Below are positions 54,344 through 62,020 of a DNA stretch of 64,000 nt, piece after piece. The translations under genes were made by a program, and so were the position numbers. The notes beneath the pieces are model-generated. The model had not been told where the DNA came from and ran no database searches. It saw only the letters and a program-made list of their open reading frames with translations. The stretch covers positions 118,813 to 182,812 of the forward strand of contig NZ_JACHOQ010000005.1 of the NCBI RefSeq assembly GCF_014199955.1. The letters are read 5' to 3'. This DNA is from Brevundimonas aurantiaca. Its GTDB lineage: Bacteria; Pseudomonadota; Alphaproteobacteria; Caulobacterales; Caulobacteraceae. The stretch's first letter is position 1; each line of letters starts with the position of its first letter.

Positions 54344-57300
54344 ATGAGCCCGCCGCTCCGCGCGATCGGACCTCTCATCATGTCGGCATCTCCACGCTCC
54401 TTCACTCCGTCCTCAACCTCCCTGTCCCTGTTCGACGCGCCCTCAGCCGGCGACCGGGCCGCGAACGTCCTCGCCGTCGCCCGCGCCCTGTCCACGCATC
54501 TCGCGCGCTCGCGACCCCTGGACCGCAAGCTGGTCTCCAACGTCATGACCACCGGCTTCGGCGGCTCGGACGCGGAGGGCGTCTGGTCCTGGCGCGACGC
54601 CTATGAGGCGATCGAGGCGGCGACGGTGTTGCAGCTACGCCGGCTCGCGCCGCAGGTGGGCCGGCTCGAGGACGCCCCCGCCGAGATCGCCGCCCTGCTG
54701 GCGAGCGTGAGCGGCCTGGGTCTGACCCACAGCCGCCGCAGTGAGGAGCAGGTCGCGCTGGACCAGTTCTCCACCCCGCCGGAGCTGGCCGCGCTCGCCG
54801 TTCTTTCTGCTCAGGTCCGGCCGGGCGACCGGGTGCTGGAGCCGTCGACCGGCACCTGTCTGATCGCCGTCGTCGCGGAGGCCTGCGGCGGCGAACTGAC
54901 CCTCAATGAGATCGGCGCCGGCCGGGCCGATCTACTCGACGGCCTTTTCCCGAGGGCGACGCGATCCCGTCACGACGGCCGCCACGTTCAGGATGTTCTG
55001 CCTAACGCCGGTCGCTTCGATGTCGCGGTCTGCAATCCGCCCTTCTCCGAGCTTGAAGCTCATCTGGTCGCCGCCTTCTCCGCCCTCGCCGACGGCGGAC
55101 GCATGGCGGCCATCGTGCCGTTGACCGCCCTGGGCGATGACGCCCTGCTGGCGCGGCTGGGGTCGAAAGGCCGGATCCGCGCCCGGATCGCCTTTCCGTC
55201 ACGCGCCTTCGCCAGACATGGCACGACCGTCGATACCGGCCTCCTCGTCGTCGACAGGACGGAGCCGGACGGACCCCCGCCGCCGCTGACGGGCGGCGAG
55301 GACCTCGCCGCTTGCGCCGCGCTGGCGGCCGCCGTGACGGGGCGCGCGGGCGTCAAACCGCGCGCCCGGCTGGAGGTGGCGGCGAGCGCCTTCCTGACCA
55401 GCCGCAACCGCTCGCTGGCGTTGCCGTCCGGCCGGCTGGGATTTCTGACCGGGGCGGCGCCGGTCGCCTACCAGTGTCGGCCCTGGGCGGGCGAGGGCCG
55501 GGATGTCGGTCTCTATCAGGCCCATCAGCTGGCCCGGATCGGTCTGCCGGAGGCCCGGCCGCATCCTTCGCCACTGGTGGAATCCGGGCCGATGGCGTCC
55601 GTCTCCCCGCCGGCTCCGACCTATCGGCCGGTCCTGCCGCCCGCTGTGCGGGACGAGGGACGGATCTCCGACGCCCAGACCGAAACCGTGATCTACGCCG
55701 GCGAGGCCCATGCCGGGAACTTGCCGGCCTGGTGGCGGCCGGGCGAGGTCGCGCACCAACTCTCCCTGTCGGACGAGGACGTCGAGGGCGGTTTTCAACT
55801 GCGCCGAGGTTTCTTCCTTGGCGACGGGACCGGTTGCGGCAAGGGCCGGGAGATCGCCGCCGTCATCGCCGACAACATGGCCCAGGGACGGGTCAAGGCG
55901 TTGTGGCTGTCCAAGAACGACGCCCTGCTGGAGGACGCGCGTCGTGACTGGGGCGCGATCGGCGGCGGCGCCCATGACATCCTGCCCCTGAGCAGCTGGA
56001 AGCTCGGCGAAGGCATCCGGCTGGACCGGGGCATCCTGTTCACCACCTACGCGACCTTGCGCCAGCCGGCCCGAGGCGAGAAGGCTTCGCGACTGGATCA
56101 GATCGTCGCCTGGCTGGGCGAGGACTTCGACGGCGTCATCGCCTTCGACGAGGCCCACGCCATGGCCAACGCGGCCGGCGGCGGAAAGGGCGCGCGGGGA
56201 GCCAGGAAGGCCTCCCTTCAGGGGATGGCGGGTCTGGCCCTGCAGAACCGCTTGCCGAAGGCGCGCGTGCTCTATGTCTCGGCGACCGGCGCCACGACGG
56301 CGGAGAATCTCGCCTACGCCTCGCGGCTCGGGCTGTGGGGCGGACCGGAGGCGCCGTTCGTCACCCGCGATGACTTCCTCGATGCCATGGACAAGGGCGG
56401 AGTCGCCGCCATGGAGCTTGTGGCGCGCGAGCTCAAGGCGCTCGGCCTCTATGTCGCGCGGTCCCTGTCGTTCGAGGGCGTCGAGTATGAGCCGCTCTTC
56501 CACGCCCTGACCGAGGACGACATCCGCATCTGGGACGCCTGGGCCGACGCCTTCCAGCTGATCCACGCCAACCTGGCCGAGGCGCTCAAGGCGACAGGCG
56601 TCAACGATGCGGAGGGCAAGGCGAAGAGCGGTCTCGCGGCGTCCGCGGTCCATTCTGCCTTCGAGGGCGCCAAGCTCCGCTTCTTCGGCCATCTGCTGGC
56701 CGGGCTGAAGGCGCCGACCCTGGCCGCCTCGATCCGCACCGATCTGGCCGAAGGGCGTTCCGCCGTGGTCCAGATCGTCTCAACCAACGAGGCGGTGATG
56801 GAGCGCCGGCTCGCGTCCATCCCGCCGGAGGAGTGGAACAACCTCTCCATCGACCTGACCCCGCGCGAATATGTCCTCGACTATCTGCGCGAGGCCTTCC
56901 CGGTGAATCTGATGGAGGCCATCGAGGGCGAGGACGGCGCCGTCACCCTGGTCCCGGTCATGATCGACGGTCGACCGGCCGCCAGCCAGGAGGCGCTGCG
57001 GCGGCGCGAAGACCTGATTGAGCGGATGGCCCTGCTGCCCGCTGTCCCCGGCGTCCTGGACGCCCTGCTGGAGACCTTCGGCACGGACGCGGTGGCCGAG
57101 ATCACCGGCCGATCGCGCCGAGTGGTCCTGCGCGATGGTCGGCGGCTGGTCGAGCGGCGCGGCGCCTCGGCGGCGCGGTCGGAGACCGACGCCTTCATGT
57201 CCGGCCGCAAGCGCATCCTGATCTTCTCGGACGCGGGCGGCACCGGACGCAGCTATCACGCCGACCTGTCGTCGCCAAACAAGCAGAGGCGCAGCCATTA

Positions 57301-58666
57301 TCTGGTCGAGCCCGGCTGGCGCGCGGATACGGCCATACAGGGACTCGGGCGCAGCCACAGGACCCATCAGGCCTGCCCGCCGCTGTTCCGGCCCGTGACC
57401 ACCGACATCCACGGCGAGAAGCGCTTCACCTCGACCATCGCGCGCCGGCTGGACTCCCTGGGCGCGCTGACGCGCGGAGAGCGCCGTACGGCGGGCGCGG
57501 GCCTTTTCCGCGCCGAGGACAATCTCGAGAGCCCCTGGGCGCGACGCGCCTTGCTGGTCTTCTACGGCGCGCTCGGCTTCGGCGAACTGTCGTCCATGAG
57601 CCTGGAGGATTTCGAGACCAGGACCGGCCTCAGACTGCGCGACGCCGACGGGGCCCTCAAGCCCTCGGACGACCTGCCGCCGATCCACACCTTCCTGAAT
57701 CGATTGCTGGCCCTGCGCATCGCCGATCAGAACGCCCTGTTCGCGGACTACGACCGCATTCTCGGCGGGATCCTCGAACGCGCCGCCGCGTCCGGCGAGC
57801 TGGACCGGGGCCTCGAAGACATCGAGGCGGAGGAGCTGGAGGTGATCGAGGCCGAGACCATCCGGACCGATGTCTCGACCGGCGCGGAAACGGCGCTGGT
57901 GACCTTCTCGCTCAAGGTCCGGCGCGAAATCGTCACCTCGCAGGCCGCCTTGGAAGGCGCGCGCGATGCTGCGTTTCGCCTGGTGGTCAACGAGCGATCG
58001 GGACGCGCCGCCCTCGCCGAGCTGGGCCTGACGACGACGACCGATGACGACCGGCTCGTGTCGGCCGTGCGCCTGTTGCGTCCGGACCAGCGCCAGGTGA
58101 TGCCGGAAAAGGCGTTCGAGGAGTCGGCCTGGACGGAGACGGACGAGGGCGGCTGGCGCGCGATCTGGGACGAGGAGGTCGCGCGGACGGATCCCTGGCG
58201 GACGCGCCAGCTGACCCTGGCCACGGGCCTGCTGTTGCCGATCTGGGGACGGTTGCCGGCCAAGGGGTGTTCGGTGCGCCGCGTGCGCGCCCCGGACGGA
58301 CGGCGCTGGCTCGGCCGGGTTCTCGACCCGGTCCAGGCCGCCAGTCTGAAGACCGCGCTCGGCCTGACCGAGGTCGGCGATGCCTGGGCCGACGGCGCGC
58401 AAACCGCCGCCATGGTGCTCGACCGCAATGTCCAGCTCGCCCTTTCGGGCGGGTTCTGGCTGAAGCGTTCCAGGGTGATGGACAGGTGGCGGCTGGAGAT
58501 CGTCGGCGGGCGAGCGGACCGCGACGCCCTGGTGGCCCTCGGGTGTTTCGTCGAGATCATCGCCTATGCGCCGCGGGTCTTCGCGCCGGTCGACCGTCCG
58601 GACGTGGTGGAGGCGGTGCTGCGCCGACACCCGGTGCAGTCGGTCCTCGATGGCGTGGCGGCCTGA
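54344..58666 (+). CDS. N6-methyltransferase-like/Strawberry-notch helicase-like protein
   Basis: The 1440-residue protein starts with a methyltransferase-like fold (VLEPSTGTCLIAVVAEACGG, NPPF at 231-234). A Strawberry-notch-type helicase follows, with P-loop-like GDGTGCGKGREIAAVI (Lys500), DEAH box at 602-605 (VIAFDEAHAMANA) and motif VI region AIQGLGRSHRTHQACP. Its C-terminal Strawberry-notch domain includes SPNKQRRSHYLVEPGW. Similar proteins occur on large alphaproteobacterial elements, with unknown function. The ATG at 54344 has GGAGG at nine bases. Whether the NPPF domain methylates DNA is unknown. Confidence 0.88.
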   Translation: MSPPLRAIGPLIMSASPRSFTPSSTSLSLFDAPSAGDRAANVLAVARALSTHLARSRPLDRKLVSNVMTTGFGGSDAEGVWSWRDAYEAIEAATVLQLRRLAPQVGRLEDAPAEIAALLASVSGLGLTHSRRSEEQVALDQFSTPPELAALAVLSAQVRPGDRVLEPSTGTCLIAVVAEACGGELTLNEIGAGRADLLDGLFPRATRSRHDGRHVQDVLPNAGRFDVAVCNPPFSELEAHLVAAFSALADGGRMAAIVPLTALGDDALLARLGSKGRIRARIAFPSRAFARHGTTVDTGLLVVDRTEPDGPPPPLTGGEDLAACAALAAAVTGRAGVKPRARLEVAASAFLTSRNRSLALPSGRLGFLTGAAPVAYQCRPWAGEGRDVGLYQAHQLARIGLPEARPHPSPLVESGPMASVSPPAPTYRPVLPPAVRDEGRISDAQTETVIYAGEAHAGNLPAWWRPGEVAHQLSLSDEDVEGGFQLRRGFFLGDGTGCGKGREIAAVIADNMAQGRVKALWLSKNDALLEDARRDWGAIGGGAHDILPLSSWKLGEGIRLDRGILFTTYATLRQPARGEKASRLDQIVAWLGEDFDGVIAFDEAHAMANAAGGGKGARGARKASLQGMAGLALQNRLPKARVLYVSATGATTAENLAYASRLGLWGGPEAPFVTRDDFLDAMDKGGVAAMELVARELKALGLYVARSLSFEGVEYEPLFHALTEDDIRIWDAWADAFQLIHANLAEALKATGVNDAEGKAKSGLAASAVHSAFEGAKLRFFGHLLAGLKAPTLAASIRTDLAEGRSAVVQIVSTNEAVMERRLASIPPEEWNNLSIDLTPREYVLDYLREAFPVNLMEAIEGEDGAVTLVPVMIDGRPAASQEALRRREDLIERMALLPAVPGVLDALLETFGTDAVAEITGRSRRVVLRDGRRLVERRGASAARSETDAFMSGRKRILIFSDAGGTGRSYHADLSSPNKQRRSHYLVEPGWRADTAIQGLGRSHRTHQACPPLFRPVTTDIHGEKRFTSTIARRLDSLGALTRGERRTAGAGLFRAEDNLESPWARRALLVFYGALGFGELSSMSLEDFETRTGLRLRDADGALKPSDDLPPIHTFLNRLLALRIADQNALFADYDRILGGILERAAASGELDRGLEDIEAEELEVIEAETIRTDVSTGAETALVTFSLKVRREIVTSQAALEGARDAAFRLVVNERSGRAALAELGLTTTTDDDRLVSAVRLLRPDQRQVMPEKAFEESAWTETDEGGWRAIWDEEVARTDPWRTRQLTLATGLLLPIWGRLPAKGCSVRRVRAPDGRRWLGRVLDPVQAASLKTALGLTEVGDAWADGAQTAAMVLDRNVQLALSGGFWLKRSRVMDRWRLEIVGGRADRDALVALGCFVEIIAYAPRVFAPVDRPDVVEAVLRRHPVQSVLDGVAA

Positions 58667-58672
58667 ACGGGC

Positions 58673-58696
58673 GCGGACGGGCGAAGGCCCGTCCGC
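58673..58696 (+). promoter_or_regulatory. Hairpin after the helicase gene
   Basis: A perfect GCGGACGGGC/GCCCGTCCGC stem with loop GAAG, without a T run, lies six bases after the stop. It may be an RNA processing or stability element before the SSB genes. Confidence 0.5.
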
Positions 58697-58784
58697 CAGG
58701 AAGGATCGGAGGAAGGGAGGTCTCGGGTGAGGCGGGATCGGGGAGATCGGCTCCCCGTCAGCCTCGGATTTCAAGGAGACTGAC

Positions 58785-59138
58785 ATGCAGACCATGGTGT
58801 TCACGGGTCGCCTCGCGGCCGCCCCCCAGATCAGCGAGGACTTCGGCAAGGCGGTTTTTCGCCTGCTCGAGCAGCGCGGAACCGACAACGCCGGCAAGCC
58901 CCGGCTGGTCGGCGTCAACTGCGTCAGCTGGTCCAAGGGGCTGAACGAGAAGGTCATCGCCCGGGGGCTCGCCCAGGGCTGCGAAGCCGTTGTCGTCGGC
59001 GCCTTCATCGACACCGCCTACGCCGCCAAGGACGGCCAGGAGCGCACCGCCAAGGAGCTGGTGGTGAACCGCCTGACCGTCCTCGACTGGGCCGAGGACC
59101 GCCACAGCGACGCGGCCGACGACCGCGCCGCCGCCTGA
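58785..59138 (+). CDS. Single-stranded DNA-binding protein-like, no acidic tip
   Basis: The 117-residue protein begins MQTMVFTGRLAAAPQISEDF and has an OB-fold-like pattern with GVNCVSWSKGLNEKVIARGL and VVVGAFIDTAYAAKDGQERT. It resembles the SSB at 59172 in its start, including the AGGAGACTGA ribosome-site context, which suggests an ancient duplication. It lacks the acidic phenylalanine tail that recruits partner proteins, ending instead in RHSDAADDRAAA. It is probably a companion ssDNA-binding protein of the element. Confidence 0.75.
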   Translation: MQTMVFTGRLAAAPQISEDFGKAVFRLLEQRGTDNAGKPRLVGVNCVSWSKGLNEKVIARGLAQGCEAVVVGAFIDTAYAAKDGQERTAKELVVNRLTVLDWAEDRHSDAADDRAAA

Positions 59139-59171
59139 TCCACACAACTCGAAATCCTAGGAGACTGAACC

Positions 59172-59585
59172 ATGCAGACCCTGACCATCGAAGGCTATCT
59201 GGCCGCCGACCCCTCGATTCTGTCGGCCCAGGGCTCGGGCAAGAAGCGCGCGAGCTTTCGCGTCCTGGAGACCACCCGCTTTCGCCGCGCCAACGGCGAG
59301 CCGGGCGAGCGCACGACCGGCTTCAACTGCATCTGCTTCAACGAGGGCACGGCCGAGAACTACATCGAGCCCTATGCGAAGAAGGGCAGCCGGGTCGTCA
59401 TCCAGGGCCACGTCGAGAACGACACCTGGACCGGCAAGGACGGGGTCGAACATTACGACCTGCGCCTGATTGTCGGCGACATCCGGCTGAAGAACCGGAG
59501 GGAGCGGGCGAACGCGCCGTCCGGCGTGGCCGAGGGCGCCGATGCCGCCGGCGGTTACGACCTGAACGACGACATCCCGTTCTGA
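59172..59585 (+). CDS. ssb: Single-stranded DNA-binding protein
   Basis: The 137-residue protein has an OB fold with MQTLTIEGYLAADPSILSAQ, NCICFNEGTAENYIEPYAKK and VIQGHVENDTWTGKDG. It ends in the classic acidic tip DLNDDIPF, which recruits replication and repair proteins. Its AGGAGACTGAACC leader nearly repeats that of the upstream SSB-like gene. The element probably uses it during DNA transfer or replication; the chromosomal ssb should be elsewhere. Confidence 0.88.
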   Translation: MQTLTIEGYLAADPSILSAQGSGKKRASFRVLETTRFRRANGEPGERTTGFNCICFNEGTAENYIEPYAKKGSRVVIQGHVENDTWTGKDGVEHYDLRLIVGDIRLKNRRERANAPSGVAEGADAAGGYDLNDDIPF

Positions 59586-59612
59586 CCGCATGGAGGACGG
59601 ACAGAAGCGATC

Positions 59613-59645
59613 AAGGCCCGGGGCGCTTCGCGCTTCGGGCCTTTT
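59613..59645 (+). terminator. Intrinsic terminator after ssb
   Basis: The stem AAGGCCCG/CGGGCCTT, with an inner GCGC/GCGC pair, is followed by TTC. It lies 28 bp after the ssb stop. Confidence 0.8.
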
Positions 59646-59722
59646 CGCGTCGAGCCGCGCCGGAGGGTGGAGGAAGGGCGGAAAAGGGCGGGCCGATGGG
59701 GCTCGTTGAGGAGGATCCGCCC

Positions 59723-60178
59723 ATGACCGTCTGGACCGAAGATCGCATTAAGCGCCTCAGGAGCCTCTGGCGCGAGGGCCGCACCGCCGAGTCTATCTCG
59801 CGCGATCTGGGCGCCGGCATCAGCCGCAGCGCCGTGCTCGGCAAGGTGCGTCGCCTGGGGCTCTCCGCGCTGCGGCCGGAGCCGGCCGCGGGCGAGAACC
59901 GTCCCCGCCCGGCCGCCTCAGAGAGAACCCGGCCGCCGGCCGGTGCTCGCTCGGAGGTCCGTCATGCGTCGACCGTTTCGCCGACCGTGGGACGCCGCAC
60001 CGTCCTGACTGTCCGACGAAGAGAATGCCGCTGGCCGCTCGGCGATCCCCTAAAGCCTAGCTTCAGCCTCTGCGGCTGTCCCGTCAGCCGCGGCGCCTTC
60101 TGCAGCGATCACGCGGCCATCGCCTATCGCGGCGCGCCTCAGACGTTCGAGCAGCTGGCCCGCCTGGCCGGCGTGTGA
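59723..60178 (+). CDS. GcrA-family cell-cycle regulator homologue
   Basis: The 151-residue protein starts MTVWTEDRIKRLRSLWREGR with the GcrA N-terminal DNA-binding fold (ISRSAVLGKVRRLGLS). It ends with the conserved cysteine/histidine region ECRWPLGDP, LCGCPVSRGAFCSDHAAIAY. In Caulobacter GcrA binds sigma-70 and activates promoters with GANTC sites methylated by CcrM. This copy lies on the mobile element, with GAGGAGG before the ATG. It may tune element or host cell-cycle genes. The middle is a short Arg/Pro linker. Confidence 0.92.
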   Translation: MTVWTEDRIKRLRSLWREGRTAESISRDLGAGISRSAVLGKVRRLGLSALRPEPAAGENRPRPAASERTRPPAGARSEVRHASTVSPTVGRRTVLTVRRRECRWPLGDPLKPSFSLCGCPVSRGAFCSDHAAIAYRGAPQTFEQLARLAGV

Positions 60179-60522
60179 CGATCCCGGTCGCGGCGACCGG
60201 CTTCAAGGCGCTGAACGGCCGCCGCGTCGACGGGTTGGCGCGGCCGACCCGGTCGGCCGCGGGCGAAGGACGGCGCCGCGTCCTCGTCCGTATCGGCGCG
60301 ACGGCGCCGAGTTGTGTCCTCGCCCAAGAGGGCGAGGACTTGCCCCCACACAACGCCCTCCGATTTTGTCACGCCACCCCAGAAGTCAACGGCTGCGCCG
60401 TTCCCCTCCGCGGCCCGCGAAGGGCGGTCCGCTCCGGTGACTGCCGGGGACCCCGCCGTGGCCAAAACCGGGGTCGTTGCGCTTGGGGCGCTCGACATTT
60501 CTTCATCTCAAGGAATGAGCCC
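60179..60522. other. Non-coding region between the GcrA homologue and the DUF2493 gene
   Basis: This 344-bp stretch holds inverted repeats (CCTCGCCCAAGAGGGCGAGG near 60320; CCCCGCCGTGGCCAAAACCGGGG near 60450) and no credible gene. Frames across it give Arg/Pro-rich translations. It may contain a promoter for the DUF2493 gene; AAGGA precedes that start. A phase change from the GcrA gene suggests a separate transcript. Confidence 0.5.
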
Positions 60523-61461
60523 ATGACCCTGCACAGCACCGCCTCCTTCGCCTCGTCGAAGTCCGACTCCGCCTTCGACGACCTGTCCACCTCGCTCGGC
60601 GATCCACGCCCGCACCCGACCGAGGACGCCCTGGTCCAGCTCGGGCGCGCGCTCATGACCGAGCTGGTGGACGTGATCTCCGACACCGCGCTGGAGGACT
60701 ATCAGACCATACTCGGCGAAGCCCTCATCGGCGCCTTCCATTCGGCGGCCGGACGGATCGAGCGCGACGCCGATCGCGCCCGCGACACGATGCGCTCGCT
60801 GGAGCGGGACTTCGACGGATCGGAGGCGGCAGATGTCGAACTCCAGGAGGCGACGGCGGCGGCCCGGGCCGGGGATGCGGCGACGCAGGCCGCCGAGCTT
60901 ATCCGGGACGCGGCCTCGGACACCTGGACGATCGCGACCGGCGAGGTCTGGACGGCGTGGCGCGGCAGCCGGCGGGGCTCCTTTCTGACCGCCGCCCAGC
61001 TGGAAGCCAAACAGGCGATCCGGGCGGTCCGCAACCGCCGGGCCGGCGAGCAGGATCCCGGTGGTCCGATCATCGCCTTCAGGGGAGCGCCGACGGCCAA
61101 TACCCGGGAGGACGCGGGCCGGATCTTCGACGCGCTCAACTGGGCCAAGAAGGAGTGGCCGGACATGGCCCTGGCGACGACCGGGGCGAAGGGGTCCGAG
61201 AAGCTGGCGATCAGATGGGCGCAGCAGAAGGGCGTGAAGCTCATCCTCGCCCGCGCGGATTTCGATGCGCACGGCAAGGCCGCTCCCTTCCGGGCGAACG
61301 ACGAGCTGATCGCCCTCGAACCGGAAGTCTGCCTGACCCTGGTTCATTCGGTGGACCGGGCGCGGGGGGAGCAGCGGCCGTTCGGACCGGCGCTCAACCT
61401 CGGCCAGAAGGCGACGGAGAACGGGATGCGGCATGTGCCCATCAAGGCGCGCGCAGCCTGA
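60523..61461 (+). CDS. DUF2493-domain protein (SLOG-like Rossmann fold)
   Basis: The 312-residue protein has an N-terminal helical part (EDALVQLGRALMTELVDVIS) and a basic middle. The C-terminal DUF2493/SLOG-like domain contains IIAFRGAPTANTREDAGRIF, TTGAKGSEKLAIRWAQQKGV and LILARADFDAHGKAAPFRAN. DUF2493 proteins are common on plasmids and ICEs, and SLOG domains bind nucleotide-derived ligands. I chose ATG 60523 because of AAGGA upstream; longer frames include non-coding DNA. Its role in the element is unknown. Confidence 0.82.
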   Translation: MTLHSTASFASSKSDSAFDDLSTSLGDPRPHPTEDALVQLGRALMTELVDVISDTALEDYQTILGEALIGAFHSAAGRIERDADRARDTMRSLERDFDGSEAADVELQEATAAARAGDAATQAAELIRDAASDTWTIATGEVWTAWRGSRRGSFLTAAQLEAKQAIRAVRNRRAGEQDPGGPIIAFRGAPTANTREDAGRIFDALNWAKKEWPDMALATTGAKGSEKLAIRWAQQKGVKLILARADFDAHGKAAPFRANDELIALEPEVCLTLVHSVDRARGEQRPFGPALNLGQKATENGMRHVPIKARAA

Positions 61462-61482
61462 TCGTTCGAGACTGAGATCAAC

Positions 61483-61513
61483 GACCCGCTCGGCTTCGGC
61501 CGGGCGGGTTCTT
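61483..61513 (+). terminator. 31-bp terminator, copy 1
   Basis: GACCCGCTCGGC-TTCG-GCCGGGCGGGTTCTT forms a GC-rich stem with a T-containing tail after the DUF2493 gene. An exact 31-bp copy lies at 61714-61744. Confidence 0.8.
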
Positions 61514-61527
61514 TTCTGGAGATTGTG

Positions 61528-61707
61528 ATGACCCCCGATTTCGAAAACGACCTTGACGGACAGGACGATCCTGAATGGGAGGCTGAGCAACGAGAGCTGG
61601 CTGGGATGCTGTCCGCTGCGGACCTCTGGTTCGACGACTGCATCCGCAGATCGGATCCCTGCGACCCTGCCTTCTGGGACGACGAACCGGACGACCCTGA
61701 CGCCTGA
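61528..61707 (+). CDS. Small acidic protein of unknown function
   Basis: The 59-residue protein is strongly acidic, with runs such as NDLDGQDDPEWEAEQ and FWDDEPDDPDA, and two cysteines. GGAG lies six bases before the ATG (61528). It is enclosed by two identical 31-bp terminators, as if it were a tiny separate unit. Its small size and charge recall DNA-mimic or anti-restriction proteins of mobile elements, but no family is recognised, so this is speculative. Confidence 0.55.
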   Translation: MTPDFENDLDGQDDPEWEAEQRELAGMLSAADLWFDDCIRRSDPCDPAFWDDEPDDPDA

Positions 61708-61713
61708 CCCACA

Positions 61714-61744
61714 GACCCGCTCGGCTTCGGCCGGGCGGGTTCTT
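61714..61744 (+). terminator. 31-bp terminator, copy 2
   Basis: This is identical over 31 bp to the hairpin at 61483-61513 and closes the small acidic gene. It lies six bases after that gene's stop. Confidence 0.8.
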
Positions 61745-62020
61745 GTTTGTCACCCGGTTCGCGACTGCCCCCTTTCGAGCCTCGTATGCTTTGCGGCCGT
61801 TTCTCAGCCGTCGTTGTTGCTGAGGTTTGCGGAGTTTTGCGCAGGTGTGACGACCATGTCTGAAAATCCGTCCAAAGCGGCTTAGGGCAAGATAAAAGAG
61901 GATGTCGGGCGGTTCTCGTTTCCTGTATTTCTTCAGTGTCTTATCGGAAGAGTTTTCGACCCTGGATGACTTGGAATGACTTGTCAGGCGGATTGGTCCT
62001 GACGGATCGGAGTGACCTTC
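61745..62020. other. AT-richer leader of the relaxase gene
   Basis: This 276-bp region has lower GC than its neighbours. It contains GTTTGTCACCCGG and an inverted repeat GTCAGG-9-CCTGAC (61983-62003) just before the relaxase ATG. A nick region (oriT) is often next to its relaxase gene, so this is a candidate site. No gene is credible; a nine-codon frame at 61857 is too short to support. Confidence 0.45.

Noticed and set aside
56780..59014. 744-residue frame antisense to the helicase gene
   Set aside because: Shadow of the high-GC coding strand; no recognisable protein motif.
61553..61885. 110-residue frame overlapping the acidic gene
   Set aside because: It runs in another frame through a terminator copy. 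The shorter acidic frame has a proper ribosome site.
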